DNA from: Brevibacterium sp. S22
GTDB taxonomy: Bacteria > Actinomycetota > Actinomycetes > Actinomycetales > Brevibacteriaceae
Assembly: GCF_004745485.1 (NCBI RefSeq)
Contig: NZ_RHFG01000007.1
Coordinates: 1-64,000, forward strand
Direction of reading: 5' to 3'
DNA: 64,000 bases
Shown here: piece by piece, positions 53,973 through 62,239 of the stretch
Layout: every line of letters starts with the position of its first letter
Position numbering within the stretch: position 1 is the stretch's first letter
Made by a program: the position numbers and the translations under genes
Notes under the pieces: generated by a model
The model's database searches: none
Told to the model about the DNA's origin: nothing
The model's input: the letters and a program-made list of their open reading frames with translations, nothing else

Positions 53973-55492
53973 TCACGCTCCTGCTCTTCGGCAGCTTCTT
54001 CCTGTTCCTCGGCCTCGGGATCCCCGTCGCCTTCGCCCTCGGCCTGTCCGCCGTCGTCACCCTCGTCACCACCGACGGTGTGCAGGTGCTCGACGTGGTG
54101 CCCTCCGTGATGTTCCCGTCGATGAGTTCGGGCACGCTGCTGGCGATCCCGTTCTTCGTCCTCGCCGGCATCGTCATGCAGTACACGGGCATCTCGCAGC
54201 GGCTCGTCGACCTCGCGTTCCTCATCTTCGGTCGGTTCAGTCATGGGCTGGCCGCGGTGACGATCATCTCCGCGTTCTTCTTCTCCGCGATCTCCGGTTC
54301 GGGACCGGCGACCGTGGCCGCGATCGGTGCGATCCTCATCCCCGCGCTTGTGCGCAACGGGTACCAGAAGAAGCACGCGGTCTCCCTCGTCGCAGCCTCC
54401 GGCTCGATGGGCATCGTCGTCCCACCGTCGATCGCGTTCATCATCTTCGCCGTCGTCGCGGCCGAGTTCGGATCGATCTCGATCTCGCGCCTGTTCATCG
54501 CCGGCATCATTCCCGGCATCATCATGGCCGTGGCCTTCTTCATCGCGGCTCTCTTCGTGCCGCGGGTTCGTGAGATGGCGGGACTGCCGGTGAAGGCCGG
54601 CGCCGAGGCGGGACCCGGGTCCGCGTCGACCGGCGCTGAATCCGATGGTGCTGAGCCGAATAGGGCCGGATCGAACGGGACCGGAGGTTCCGGTGAGGGC
54701 GCGGCAGGCGGGAAGACTCAGCTGCTGACGACGAAGGGGAAGGCCGCCTCGGCGAGTTCCGGGTCCGGGGCCGGGTCAGTCGGATCGGCGGATCCGACGG
54801 CCACGGTCAATCCCGAGGGCGGGTTCGGGGAGATCCTCGCCGCGCTGGTCAAGGCCATCCCCGGCCTGCTCATCCCGGTGATCATCCTCGGCGGGATCTA
54901 CGGCGGAATCTTCACCCCCACCGAGGCGGGTGCCGTGGCCTCCGTCTACGCGCTCATCGTGGGTGTGTTCGTCTACCGCGAGCTCGGGTGGAAGGACATG
55001 CCGAAGGTCTTCCTCGAGTCCGGGGTCTCGACCGCGGTGATCATGTTCATCGTCGGGGTGGCGAGCCTCTTCTCCTACGTCATCACCGTCGAGGGCATCG
55101 CGGAGAGGATCTCGACGGCGGTGCTGTCGGTGACGGACAACAAGTACCTCATCCTCGCGGTGATCACGGTCATCCTGCTCATCGTCGGCGCATTCGTCGA
55201 TGCGATCAGCGCGTTCTATCTGTTCATTCCGATTCTCGTGCCGATCCTCCTCGGCGTCGGCGTGGATATGACGACGATCGGCGTGTTCATGACCGTCAAC
55301 CTCGCGATCGGGCTGTTCACTCCGCCGGTCGGCCTCAACCTCTACGTGGGTGCCGGCATCGGCAAGACGCGACTCGAGGAAGTGGTGCGCGGAATCATGC
55401 CGTTCCTCATCTGCGCGATCGTCGCACTGCTGCTCATCACCTACATTCCGGCGATCTCGAACTGGCTGCCCGACCTCCTCGGGGTCGGGTAG
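53969..55492 (+). CDS. dctM: TRAP transporter large membrane subunit (DctM) with inserted linker
   Basis: The 12-helix channel subunit, 507 residues. Hallmarks are GIPVAFALGLSAVVTL, GISQRLVDLAFLIFGR, AISGSGPATVAAIGAILIP, GIFTPTEAGAVASVYA and GLFTPPVGLNLYVGAGIG. Between the two halves, residues about 209-283 form a Gly/Ser/Ala-rich linker that most DctM proteins lack, at the cytoplasmic loop between halves. The sequence is otherwise intact. Confidence 0.92.
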   Translation: MITLLLFGSFFLFLGLGIPVAFALGLSAVVTLVTTDGVQVLDVVPSVMFPSMSSGTLLAIPFFVLAGIVMQYTGISQRLVDLAFLIFGRFSHGLAAVTIISAFFFSAISGSGPATVAAIGAILIPALVRNGYQKKHAVSLVAASGSMGIVVPPSIAFIIFAVVAAEFGSISISRLFIAGIIPGIIMAVAFFIAALFVPRVREMAGLPVKAGAEAGPGSASTGAESDGAEPNRAGSNGTGGSGEGAAGGKTQLLTTKGKAASASSGSGAGSVGSADPTATVNPEGGFGEILAALVKAIPGLLIPVIILGGIYGGIFTPTEAGAVASVYALIVGVFVYRELGWKDMPKVFLESGVSTAVIMFIVGVASLFSYVITVEGIAERISTAVLSVTDNKYLILAVITVILLIVGAFVDAISAFYLFIPILVPILLGVGVDMTTIGVFMTVNLAIGLFTPPVGLNLYVGAGIGKTRLEEVVRGIMPFLICAIVALLLITYIPAISNWLPDLLGVG

Positions 55493-55540
55493 GCGATGGG
55501 GTCGGCCGAGCTCGGCTCGGCCGGCCGGCGCCTCTCGCGT

Positions 55541-55583
55541 TCGGCCGGCCGGGATCGGCGGACTCGGTCGGCCGGGATCGGCG
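55541..55583. repeat. 20-bp direct repeat after the dctM stop codon
   Basis: TCGG(C/T)CGGCCGGGATCGGCG occurs twice with three bases between, and a partial earlier copy lies at 55512-55530. It fills the gap between the TRAP genes and the next dehydrogenase gene. Confidence 0.6.
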
Positions 55584-55624
55584 AGCGCAGCCTACGCTTC
55601 ACTCTCAACCCTCGAAGGAGAATC

Positions 55625-56392
55625 ATGGAACCCTATCTGCTCACGAACAAGACGGTCCTGGTCACCGGGGCCGCGCAGGGAATCGGCCTGGCGATCGCCA
55701 CCGCGCTCGCCCGACGTGGCGCCTCGGTCGGCATCGTCGACCTCAAGGGCGCCGACGATGCTGCCGCAGCCCTGGCCGAACAGTTCCCGGACCAGCGCTT
55801 CGCCGCCTTCTCACTCGACGTCCGCGACGCCGACGAAGTGACCGCCGCGGTGGGCTCGTTCGTCGAGACCTTCGGCGGACTCGATGTGCTCGTCAACAAC
55901 GCGGGCACGGCCGCACGCATCGGCATCGATGAGATCACGGCCGAGCAGTGGCAGCGCGACATCTCGACCAATCTGGGCGGGACGTTCAACTTCATCAAGG
56001 CCGCCGTCCACCCGCACATGATCGAGGCGGGAACCGGGTCGATCATCAACATCTCGTCGATCTCGGGCATCAACGGCGGAGCGGTCTCCGACGGTGAGGC
56101 CGGAGCCCGGTCGGGACCGGCGTACGCGGCGAGCAAGGGTGGGATCATCGCGCTGACGAAATGGGTGGCCAAGGAGTACGGACGCCAGGGCATCCGCTGC
56201 AATTCGGTGGCGCCGGGACCGGTCGAGTCCGCCCTCACCGTCGGCCAGATCTACGACACCTCGGGTCAGGCGCTTGATCGGATGGGCCAGCCGGAGGAGA
56301 TCGCCGAGGCGGTCGCCTACCTCGCCGGTGACGGCGCGGCGTTCACGACGGGACAGATCCTCCGCGTCGACGGCGGTGCCGTGATGTCGTGA
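55625..56392 (+). CDS. Short-chain dehydrogenase/reductase
   Basis: A complete 255-residue classical SDR: VLVTGAAQGIGLAIA for NAD(P) binding, VNNAGTAARIGIDE, the catalytic Ser in IINISSISG and YAASKGG. It probably oxidises a 3-hydroxyacyl-CoA or a hydroxy acid in the pathway of the ligase and thiolase. Since the earlier SDR is broken, this one may be the only functional dehydrogenase of the block. AAGGAGAATC precedes the ATG. Confidence 0.92.
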   Translation: MEPYLLTNKTVLVTGAAQGIGLAIATALARRGASVGIVDLKGADDAAAALAEQFPDQRFAAFSLDVRDADEVTAAVGSFVETFGGLDVLVNNAGTAARIGIDEITAEQWQRDISTNLGGTFNFIKAAVHPHMIEAGTGSIINISSISGINGGAVSDGEAGARSGPAYAASKGGIIALTKWVAKEYGRQGIRCNSVAPGPVESALTVGQIYDTSGQALDRMGQPEEIAEAVAYLAGDGAAFTTGQILRVDGGAVMS

Positions 56393-56478
56393 CCGAGTGA
56401 CCTCGTGGCGGCGTGGCGGCGTGGCGGCGTAAAGGGGCGGGGCCGCGGGCTCCCACCGTCGGGAAGGCGCGGCACTGC

Positions 56479-57474
56479 TCAGCCGATTCGACGGACGAAG
56501 AGTTCGAAGGTCACGGCGGTGGGATTCGCTGCCGGTGCGAGAGTGCCGTTGTGGACATCGCCGGCGACGTCGACGACTTCGCCGGTGAGGCTGACATAGG
56601 GATCCTCGGACTGGGCGCCGGTGACGGTGCCCGCCAGGTGAGTGAACTCGACGGCCGGCCACGGCGCGGAGCCGCCTGTGAACACGGCACCGGTCGTGCT
56701 GCCGAGACTCGCGAGCACCTCGGCCTCCGCGTAGCCGGCGTCCCGGACGGCAGCGAGGACCGCCTCGTCGAGGAGTTCGCCAGGACGGACACGGGAGACG
56801 ACGGCGCCGGGAGTGCCCGTCGGCGATGGGGCAGCGGGCCGCGACGGTGCGTCGGGTTGTGTCGGTGCGTCGGTCGCGGCTGTCCGCGCCTCGGCGGTGG
56901 CCGGATCCGGATCCAGCGGGTGCGGAGCGAAGGCGGAGAACCCGGTCTCGGGATCGACGTCGCTGACCAGCCGGGCATCAGCGAGAACGAACAGGCGAAT
57001 CCTCAGACCCTCGGGACCGGCCAGCGTGCCCGGCAGCAGATGCCCGCCCCGGACCGTGCCATCAGCATCGGTCCACGAAGCATGGATGTGGCAGAACGGG
57101 GCATCGTTCCGGAACCCGACGGTGGCCGAGGCATGGCGCAGCTGTGCAGGACCGCTGACGCTGAACGCCTCGGTGAACGACATCGGGTGATCGGCATCGG
57201 GGCCGTAGGCGGGATGGACATAGTCGATGCGGTCGAACTGACCGTCGTCGAACTCGGCCATGATGCCGGAGGCGGTGTGATCGGCCAGAGACCGCTCGAG
57301 TGCGGCGAACACGTCGGCGCCCTCGGGAAGTCCAAGGGTGTGCTCGGCGCAGCGAGTCGGCACGGAGACGATGCGGGGATCCTGGCGGGGTCCGGCATGG
57401 ATGACCGCCGTGCCCGGTCGGTTGAGGGGAAAGGTCGGTCCGGGCAGATCTGTCGTCTCGGCTCCATTGCTCAT
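56479..57474 (-). CDS. PPC/DUF296-domain protein with two PPC-like halves
   Basis: A 331-residue protein with two PPC (DUF296) domains. Residues 45-155 include GADVFAALERSLADHTASGI and the His cluster CHIHASWTDADGTVRGGHLL typical of PPC proteins. A Pro/Ala/Thr-rich linker runs from about 175 to 230. The C-terminal half (235-331) repeats the fold in degenerate form without the His cluster. Plant PPC proteins bind DNA with AT-hooks, absent here; bacterial forms are unassigned. It converges on the SDR gene. GATAAT lies six bases before the ATG, so the message may be leaderless. Confidence 0.7.
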   Translation of the reverse strand: MSNGAETTDLPGPTFPLNRPGTAVIHAGPRQDPRIVSVPTRCAEHTLGLPEGADVFAALERSLADHTASGIMAEFDDGQFDRIDYVHPAYGPDADHPMSFTEAFSVSGPAQLRHASATVGFRNDAPFCHIHASWTDADGTVRGGHLLPGTLAGPEGLRIRLFVLADARLVSDVDPETGFSAFAPHPLDPDPATAEARTAATDAPTQPDAPSRPAAPSPTGTPGAVVSRVRPGELLDEAVLAAVRDAGYAEAEVLASLGSTTGAVFTGGSAPWPAVEFTHLAGTVTGAQSEDPYVSLTGEVVDVAGDVHNGTLAPAANPTAVTFELFVRRIG

Positions 57475-57567
57475 GTCTCGATTATCGGCGGCGGTGCGTG
57501 TCGGCGCCCGCTCGGACCCATGATGTGGAACACGAGGCTGGGGCGGTGCTGCTCGGTTCCCGAGGAA

Positions 57568-59016
57568 TCACGCCACAGAAGTGCGACGCCAGATCATCAC
57601 GGCACACGCGATTCCGATGCCGCCGAGTGCCGCGATTCCGGCTCCCATCGTCATCGCACCTGCGGCCCCCGGACCGCCGACGGCAACGAGCACTCCGACG
57701 AGCGCCGAGGCGATCGTATTGCTGATGAGCTCGGCCGTACCGAGTCCTGCAGCCGCCTTGGATCCTTCGACGGGATCATCGCTGGCACTCATCGCCGCGA
57801 CATTGAGGTGTGGGAAGGCGATGCCGATTCCCGACCCCGCGAGGACGAGGCTGCCGGCCCAGACCCACGCGATCCAATCGGCGTCGACGAACTGCGTCGC
57901 GGTATACGCGACCAACCCCGCTGTCATGAGCACGGGGCCGAGAATCATGAATCTCCGACCAGTGCGCGGATCGTCGATGCTGGCGCTGTAGAGCTGGACG
58001 AAACTCCATCCCACCGAGATTGTCACCCCGAAGATGGCGGCCAGCAGCGGGGACATGCCGATGAGGTCCTGCCCGAACTTCGGCAGGAAGATCTCCAGCA
58101 TCGCTGCGGAGCTGAGTATGCCGAGAACGAGGTAGATCCATTTGAGGGGATTGCCCCGCTGGTAGGTGATCCGGGGGAGAACGGGTGAACCGGCGACGCG
58201 GTCGATGCCGATGAATGCTGCGATGAGAACTGCCCCGGCGACAAGGGCCGCGGTCGTCGGCCATCCCGTGGGCACCACCGCGGCAATGCTGAAGGCAGCG
58301 GCAGCCAGTACGAGCAGCGTCAGTGAGGGGATCGGCACTCGACCGAAGTTCCGCTCACCGGGTGTTTCCCGGGGCAGACTGCGCACCGCCATCAGGCCGA
58401 GGACGACAGAGACCAGGGCCAGCAGTCCGAACGCCCCACGCCAGAAACCGATCTGAGCGAATGCTCCGCCGACAGCCGGACCGATGAGCGTGCCGAGTCC
58501 CCACATCGCCGAGACCAGGCCCGTCGCCCGAGTCCACAGGCGCCTCGGCAGAGCATCTCGGATGACCGAGTAGCCGAGCCCGGCGAGCAGACCGCCGCCG
58601 AGGCCTTGGACGATCCGTGAGGTGACGAGCAGTTCCATCGAGGGGGCGAGTGCAGCGCCGAGTGACCCGGCGGCGAAGAGGACGAACGCGAGCAGGTAGG
58701 CCCATGCCGCTCCCATCGTTCCGAGCACGCGGGCGACGAGCATCGACGCGAGCACCGAGGCGACCAGGAATGCCGTCGTCACCCACGCGAAGTACTGACT
58801 GCCGCCGATGTCGGCGATCGTCGAAGGCAGCAGTGCCGCGGTGACGAATGTGTTCATTGCGAACACGGCGATACCGCCGGCGAGGACGAGTGAAGCGCTC
58901 GCATGTTCGGCGCTGAAGAGTTCGCGCCAGCCTCCTGACAGCGGTGCTTCGGGGGCATCGACAGCTGCTGCGTCCAAGGGATGCTCAGGAGAGGTGCTCT
59001 CGTGTTCGTCTCTCAT
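57568..59016 (-). CDS. MFS drug exporter-like transporter, SoxR-controlled
   Basis: A 482-residue major facilitator of the EmrB/QacA-like exporter group. Visible elements are ALLPSTIADIGGSQYFAWVTTAF, MLVARVLGTMGAAWAYLLAF, RIVQGLGGGLLAGLGY and GTLIGPAVGGAFAQ. A 45-residue polar N-terminus precedes helix 1. The divergent gene encodes SoxR, and a SoxR box lies in this gene's promoter, so it probably exports redox-active compounds. Transcription should start at or next to the ATG. Confidence 0.88.
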   Translation of the reverse strand: MRDEHESTSPEHPLDAAAVDAPEAPLSGGWRELFSAEHASASLVLAGGIAVFAMNTFVTAALLPSTIADIGGSQYFAWVTTAFLVASVLASMLVARVLGTMGAAWAYLLAFVLFAAGSLGAALAPSMELLVTSRIVQGLGGGLLAGLGYSVIRDALPRRLWTRATGLVSAMWGLGTLIGPAVGGAFAQIGFWRGAFGLLALVSVVLGLMAVRSLPRETPGERNFGRVPIPSLTLLVLAAAAFSIAAVVPTGWPTTAALVAGAVLIAAFIGIDRVAGSPVLPRITYQRGNPLKWIYLVLGILSSAAMLEIFLPKFGQDLIGMSPLLAAIFGVTISVGWSFVQLYSASIDDPRTGRRFMILGPVLMTAGLVAYTATQFVDADWIAWVWAGSLVLAGSGIGIAFPHLNVAAMSASDDPVEGSKAAAGLGTAELISNTIASALVGVLVAVGGPGAAGAMTMGAGIAALGGIGIACAVMIWRRTSVA

Positions 59017-59023
59017 ATCGGCT

Positions 59024-59054
59024 AGCCTAAAACCTCAACCAAACTTCAGGTCAA
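59024..59054 (-). promoter_or_regulatory. SoxR box in a 19-bp-spacer promoter
   Basis: On the minus strand TTGACC (59049-59054) and TAGGCT (59024-59029) are 19 bp apart, the overlong spacing typical of SoxR-activated promoters. The box CCTCAACCAAACTTCAGG (59033-59050) matches the E. coli soxS box at 14 of 18 positions, as I recall it. It drives the MFS gene. Confidence 0.8.
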
Positions 59055-59081
59055 CTGAGAGTGAGAACCTCCGTGAGCGAC

Positions 59082-59540
59082 ATGAAACCGTCCCCGACCG
59101 ACCTGCTGTCCGTGGGCGATGTGGCCGCACGGACAGGGGTCGCCGTTTCCGCTCTGCACTTCTACGAAAGACAGGGACTGATCGTCTCCGAACGCACCGC
59201 GGGCGGTCAGCGCCGTTACGCCCGCCACGTGCTGCGACGGATCTCGGTGATCCAGGTGGCCAAACGGATGGGAATCCCCCTCGCCGAGGTGGCCGACGTG
59301 TTCGATGATCTCCCGGACGATCGGATGCCGGGGAAGACCGATTGGCGTCGCATCAGTGAGCGCTGGCGAGGCAAGTTGGAGGCCCGCCGCAGGGAGATCG
59401 AGAGGATGGAGAGCGAACTCGTCGAGTGCATCGGCTGTGGCTGCGTCTCCCTGCGCAGCTGCCGAGTGCTCAATCCGGACGACGAGCTCGGATCGAGCGG
59501 TTCGGGTCCACGTCTGCTTCCGGAGATCCCCGCTGAGTAA
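59082..59540 (+). CDS. soxR: SoxR redox-sensing MerR-family regulator
   Basis: A 152-residue MerR-type activator. The winged helix is LSVGDVAARTGVAVSALHFY with RYARHVLRRISVIQVAKRMG following, then a dimerisation helix. The 2Fe-2S ligands C116, C119, C121 and C127 lie in CIGCGCVSLRSC. In actinobacteria SoxR typically answers redox-cycling metabolites rather than superoxide in general. The start is uncertain: GTG codons at 59061 and 59073 are in frame, and the latter is preceded by GAGTGAGAA. It converges with a LysR gene across 51 bp. Confidence 0.92.
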   Translation: MKPSPTDLLSVGDVAARTGVAVSALHFYERQGLIVSERTAGGQRRYARHVLRRISVIQVAKRMGIPLAEVADVFDDLPDDRMPGKTDWRRISERWRGKLEARRREIERMESELVECIGCGCVSLRSCRVLNPDDELGSSGSGPRLLPEIPAE

Positions 59541-59591
59541 GCGTGCCTGGGGCGCAGGGAGTTGGAAGTCCGGTGACAGCGAGGGAGCTCT

Positions 59592-60491
59592 TCAGAGGCT
59601 GCTCTGCAGGGCCTCCGCCACGAGGTCGAGGCCGTGGGATTCGCGGCGCGGATCGGCTTCGAGGACCTGGATGTAGCGCGACTCGATGTCCGGATCGATG
59701 ATCGGAATCGCCTTGCAGCCGATGGCATTGAGATTCGTCGGAATCGTCCGTCCTGCCATCATCGCGATCATCGACGTGCCGACCAGAGAGCGCACCATGA
59801 GGACCGGACAGGTCGCCTCCAGCGTGGGGGAGAAGACCTGTCCCTGCGCCCGCACGGCCTGTTCGATGCGCATTCGCGCGGTGTTTCCGGCCGGCAGGGT
59901 GCCCACAGGAAAATCGGTCATATCGCTGATGAAGAGGCTGGACCGCTCGGCCAGCGGATGGTCGTCATCCAGGATCGCGAAGTTCGCCGCCTCCACCTCG
60001 GCGACCTTGCGCACTCCGGGCAAAGTGCCGAGCTCATGATTCGACACCGAGAAGTTCACGCAGAGATCGGCCTGCCGGTTGCGCAGCACCTGGAGCGCTT
60101 CGACCGAGCCGCGGTCGATGATGCTGATCTGCACCCGGTCGGTCGTGCGCATCAGGCGGTTGATCGCATCGGCGACGACCGTCTGACCGAGCCCCGTGCT
60201 CGTCACGATCGTTACCGTTTCGATCGAGCCGGAGTACTCACCGAAGGAATCGGCGAGCAGCTCTGATTCGGCGATGGTCCGACGGGCGAAATCGGCGACG
60301 GCAAGGCACTGAGCCGTGGGGAACACGCCGGAGCTCGACCTTTCGAACAGCGTCGTCCCATAATGCTCCTCCAAGGCTCTGATCTGGCGGCTTGCCGTGG
60401 AATGGGAGATGAAGATCGACCGGGCGGCCAGGTGGATCGACCCGTACTCGACGACGGCGAGTAGCGTCTTGAGACTCCGGAGATCGGTCAT
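59592..60491 (-). CDS. LysR-family regulator of the M20/MHS genes
   Basis: A 299-residue LysR protein with the helix-turn-helix (LKTLLAVVEYGSIHLAARSI, STASRQIRALEEHYGTTLFE) and an effector-binding domain (QISIIDRGSVEALQVLRNRQ). It lies divergent from a dipeptidase and a metabolite carrier, and two palindromes of the LysR T-N11-A type fill the spacer. AAGGA precedes the ATG; a far upstream in-frame start crosses those palindromes and is rejected. Confidence 0.9.
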   Translation of the reverse strand: MTDLRSLKTLLAVVEYGSIHLAARSIFISHSTASRQIRALEEHYGTTLFERSSSGVFPTAQCLAVADFARRTIAESELLADSFGEYSGSIETVTIVTSTGLGQTVVADAINRLMRTTDRVQISIIDRGSVEALQVLRNRQADLCVNFSVSNHELGTLPGVRKVAEVEAANFAILDDDHPLAERSSLFISDMTDFPVGTLPAGNTARMRIEQAVRAQGQVFSPTLEATCPVLMVRSLVGTSMIAMMAGRTIPTNLNAIGCKAIPIIDPDIESRYIQVLEADPRRESHGLDLVAEALQSSL

Positions 60492-60605
60492 CGTCGTGTC
60501 CTTCGGTCGGGGTGACTGCGGTGGGCAGGAGCGAAAAGCCATATCGCGTGGGCAGGCGAATCGTCGCGACAACAAGGTACGGCGTCGCGAGAACAGGCTA
60601 CGTCG

Positions 60606-60646
60606 GTGGTGCAGGAAATGCACCACTTCGGTGCGGGAATCGCACC
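60606..60646. promoter_or_regulatory. Paired LysR-type operators
   Basis: GTGGTGCA-N5-TGCACCAC (60606-60626) and GGTGCG-GGAAT-CGCACC (60630-60646) are both perfect inverted repeats with a GGAA(A/T) centre. Each contains the LysR T-N11-A frame (TGCAGGAAATGCA and TGCGGGAATCGCA). The centres are 22 bp apart, about two helical turns, as for tetrameric LysR regulators. CATAAT (60657-60662) may be the -10 of the dipeptidase gene. Confidence 0.75.
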
Positions 60647-60702
60647 CGGGAGTGGACATAATCGGCTGTCATGGTGGCGGTGCCTCGGCGATGCTGGCAG
60701 AC

Positions 60703-62154
60703 ATGAGCCATGACACCACCGTCCGCGACGACGCGGCAGACTCCACCTTGATCCGCGCCGACCTGACCCGACAAGCTGGGGAGTTCGTCGACAGTGCGAC
60801 CTTCATCGACCGCCTCTCCCGAAGGGTCGCGCGCCGCACGGAAAGTCAGGCGCCCGGCAGCGGACCTGCCGCCTCGGCGTATCTGTCCGAAGAGATCATT
60901 CCCGAACTCGATGAACTCGGATTCGACTCGACCATCTATGACAACCCGGAATCCGGCGAGCACCCGCTGCTCATCGCCTCCCGCATCGAGGCCCCGGACC
61001 TGCCCACGGTCCTACTCTACGGGCACGGGGATGTGCAGTTCGCGCACGCCTCACAGTGGGCCGAGGGCCTCGACCCCTGGGTGCTCACCCGCGACGGCGA
61101 TCACTTGTACGGTCGCGGCACCGCCGACAATAAGGGCCAGCACAGTGTCAACACCGTGGCGCTGCGCACCGTCCTCGATGGCCTCGGCGTCCGGGATGGC
61201 GGACTCGGGTTCAACGTCAAGGTGCTCATGGAAACCGCCGAGGAGGCCGGGTCGAAGGGGCTGCGGTCGTTCGCCGCCGCACACGCCGCCGAACTCGACG
61301 CCGACCTCTTCCTCGCCTCCGACGGCCCCCGGATCGCCGCCGAAGCGCCTACCCTCTTCCTCGGTTCCCGCGGGGCCCTGAACTTCCGCCTCGTCGCCCA
61401 CGAACGCGACGACAGCCACCATTCGGGCAACTGGGGCGGCCGCCTGCGCAACCCGGCCACCGTCATCGCCGCGGCGATCAACGCCCTCGTCGACGGCAAC
61501 GGAGTCATCAGGATCCCGGCGCTGCGCCCGACCGATCCTCCCGGCTCGGTGCTCGAAGCAGTCGCGAAGCTGCCCGAGGTCGTCGAGGACGGTGCGCCAG
61601 AGACCGACCCGAGCTGGGGCGAACCGGGACTGAGCCCAGCCGAGCGGGTCTTCGCCTTCAACGTTCTCGAGGTCCTCGCCCTCGATGCGGGCGACCCGGC
61701 TCAGGTGGTCAATGCGATCCCGGGAACCGCCTCGGCGAGTATGCAGCTGCGCTACGTCGTCGGCACCGACGTCAGCGATTTCGAGAACCGGGTCCAGGCC
61801 TTCCTTGAGGAGCAGGGCATCAGGGGAGTCGCGGTCGAATTCGAGCACTGCATGCCGGCGACCCGGCTCGACCCCGACTCACGGGTCGTGACCGCCGCCG
61901 CGGAATCGATCCGGGCGACGACCGGGCTCGAGGCCGCGGTAGAACCCAATCTCGGGGGGACGATTCCGAACGACGTCTTCGCCGAGGTGCTCGGACTGCC
62001 GACCGTGTGGGTGCCGCATTCATACCCGGGCTGCCATCAGCATGCGCCGGACGAACACGCGCTGCTCTCGGTGCTCAGGCAGGGCGCGGAGATCATGACG
62101 GGGATCTTCTGGGACATGCGGGCGAGCCCCGATGACTGGTTCACCTCGAAGTGA
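60703..62154 (+). CDS. M20 family metallopeptidase (dipeptidase-like)
   Basis: A 483-residue zinc peptidase of the carnosinase/DapE-type M20 group. In order: YGHGDVQ (metal His/Asp), GRGTADNKGQ (bridging Asp), METAEEAGSKG (catalytic and metal Glu), ASDGPRI, and the C-terminal metal His in HSYPGCHQHAPDEH. The large inserted domain fits two-domain dipeptidases of about 450-480 residues. An ATG four codons upstream is also in frame; neither has a strong binding site. It probably cleaves a dipeptide or an N-substituted amino acid imported by the next gene's product. Confidence 0.87.
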   Translation: MSHDTTVRDDAADSTLIRADLTRQAGEFVDSATFIDRLSRRVARRTESQAPGSGPAASAYLSEEIIPELDELGFDSTIYDNPESGEHPLLIASRIEAPDLPTVLLYGHGDVQFAHASQWAEGLDPWVLTRDGDHLYGRGTADNKGQHSVNTVALRTVLDGLGVRDGGLGFNVKVLMETAEEAGSKGLRSFAAAHAAELDADLFLASDGPRIAAEAPTLFLGSRGALNFRLVAHERDDSHHSGNWGGRLRNPATVIAAAINALVDGNGVIRIPALRPTDPPGSVLEAVAKLPEVVEDGAPETDPSWGEPGLSPAERVFAFNVLEVLALDAGDPAQVVNAIPGTASASMQLRYVVGTDVSDFENRVQAFLEEQGIRGVAVEFEHCMPATRLDPDSRVVTAAAESIRATTGLEAAVEPNLGGTIPNDVFAEVLGLPTVWVPHSYPGCHQHAPDEHALLSVLRQGAEIMTGIFWDMRASPDDWFTSK

Positions 62155-62239
62155 GTACGTTTCAACTCGAAGTGATCGTGCCCCTGATTTCGTCAGGCAA
62201 CATCACTGACCACAACACAGCAGGCGAAGGAGCCCAGCC

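Noticed and set aside
56413-58188. Plus-strand open frame of 591 codons
   Set aside because: It covers the PPC gene and part of the MFS gene in antisense, is rich in Arg/Gly/Asp with no fold, and has no binding site at its start.
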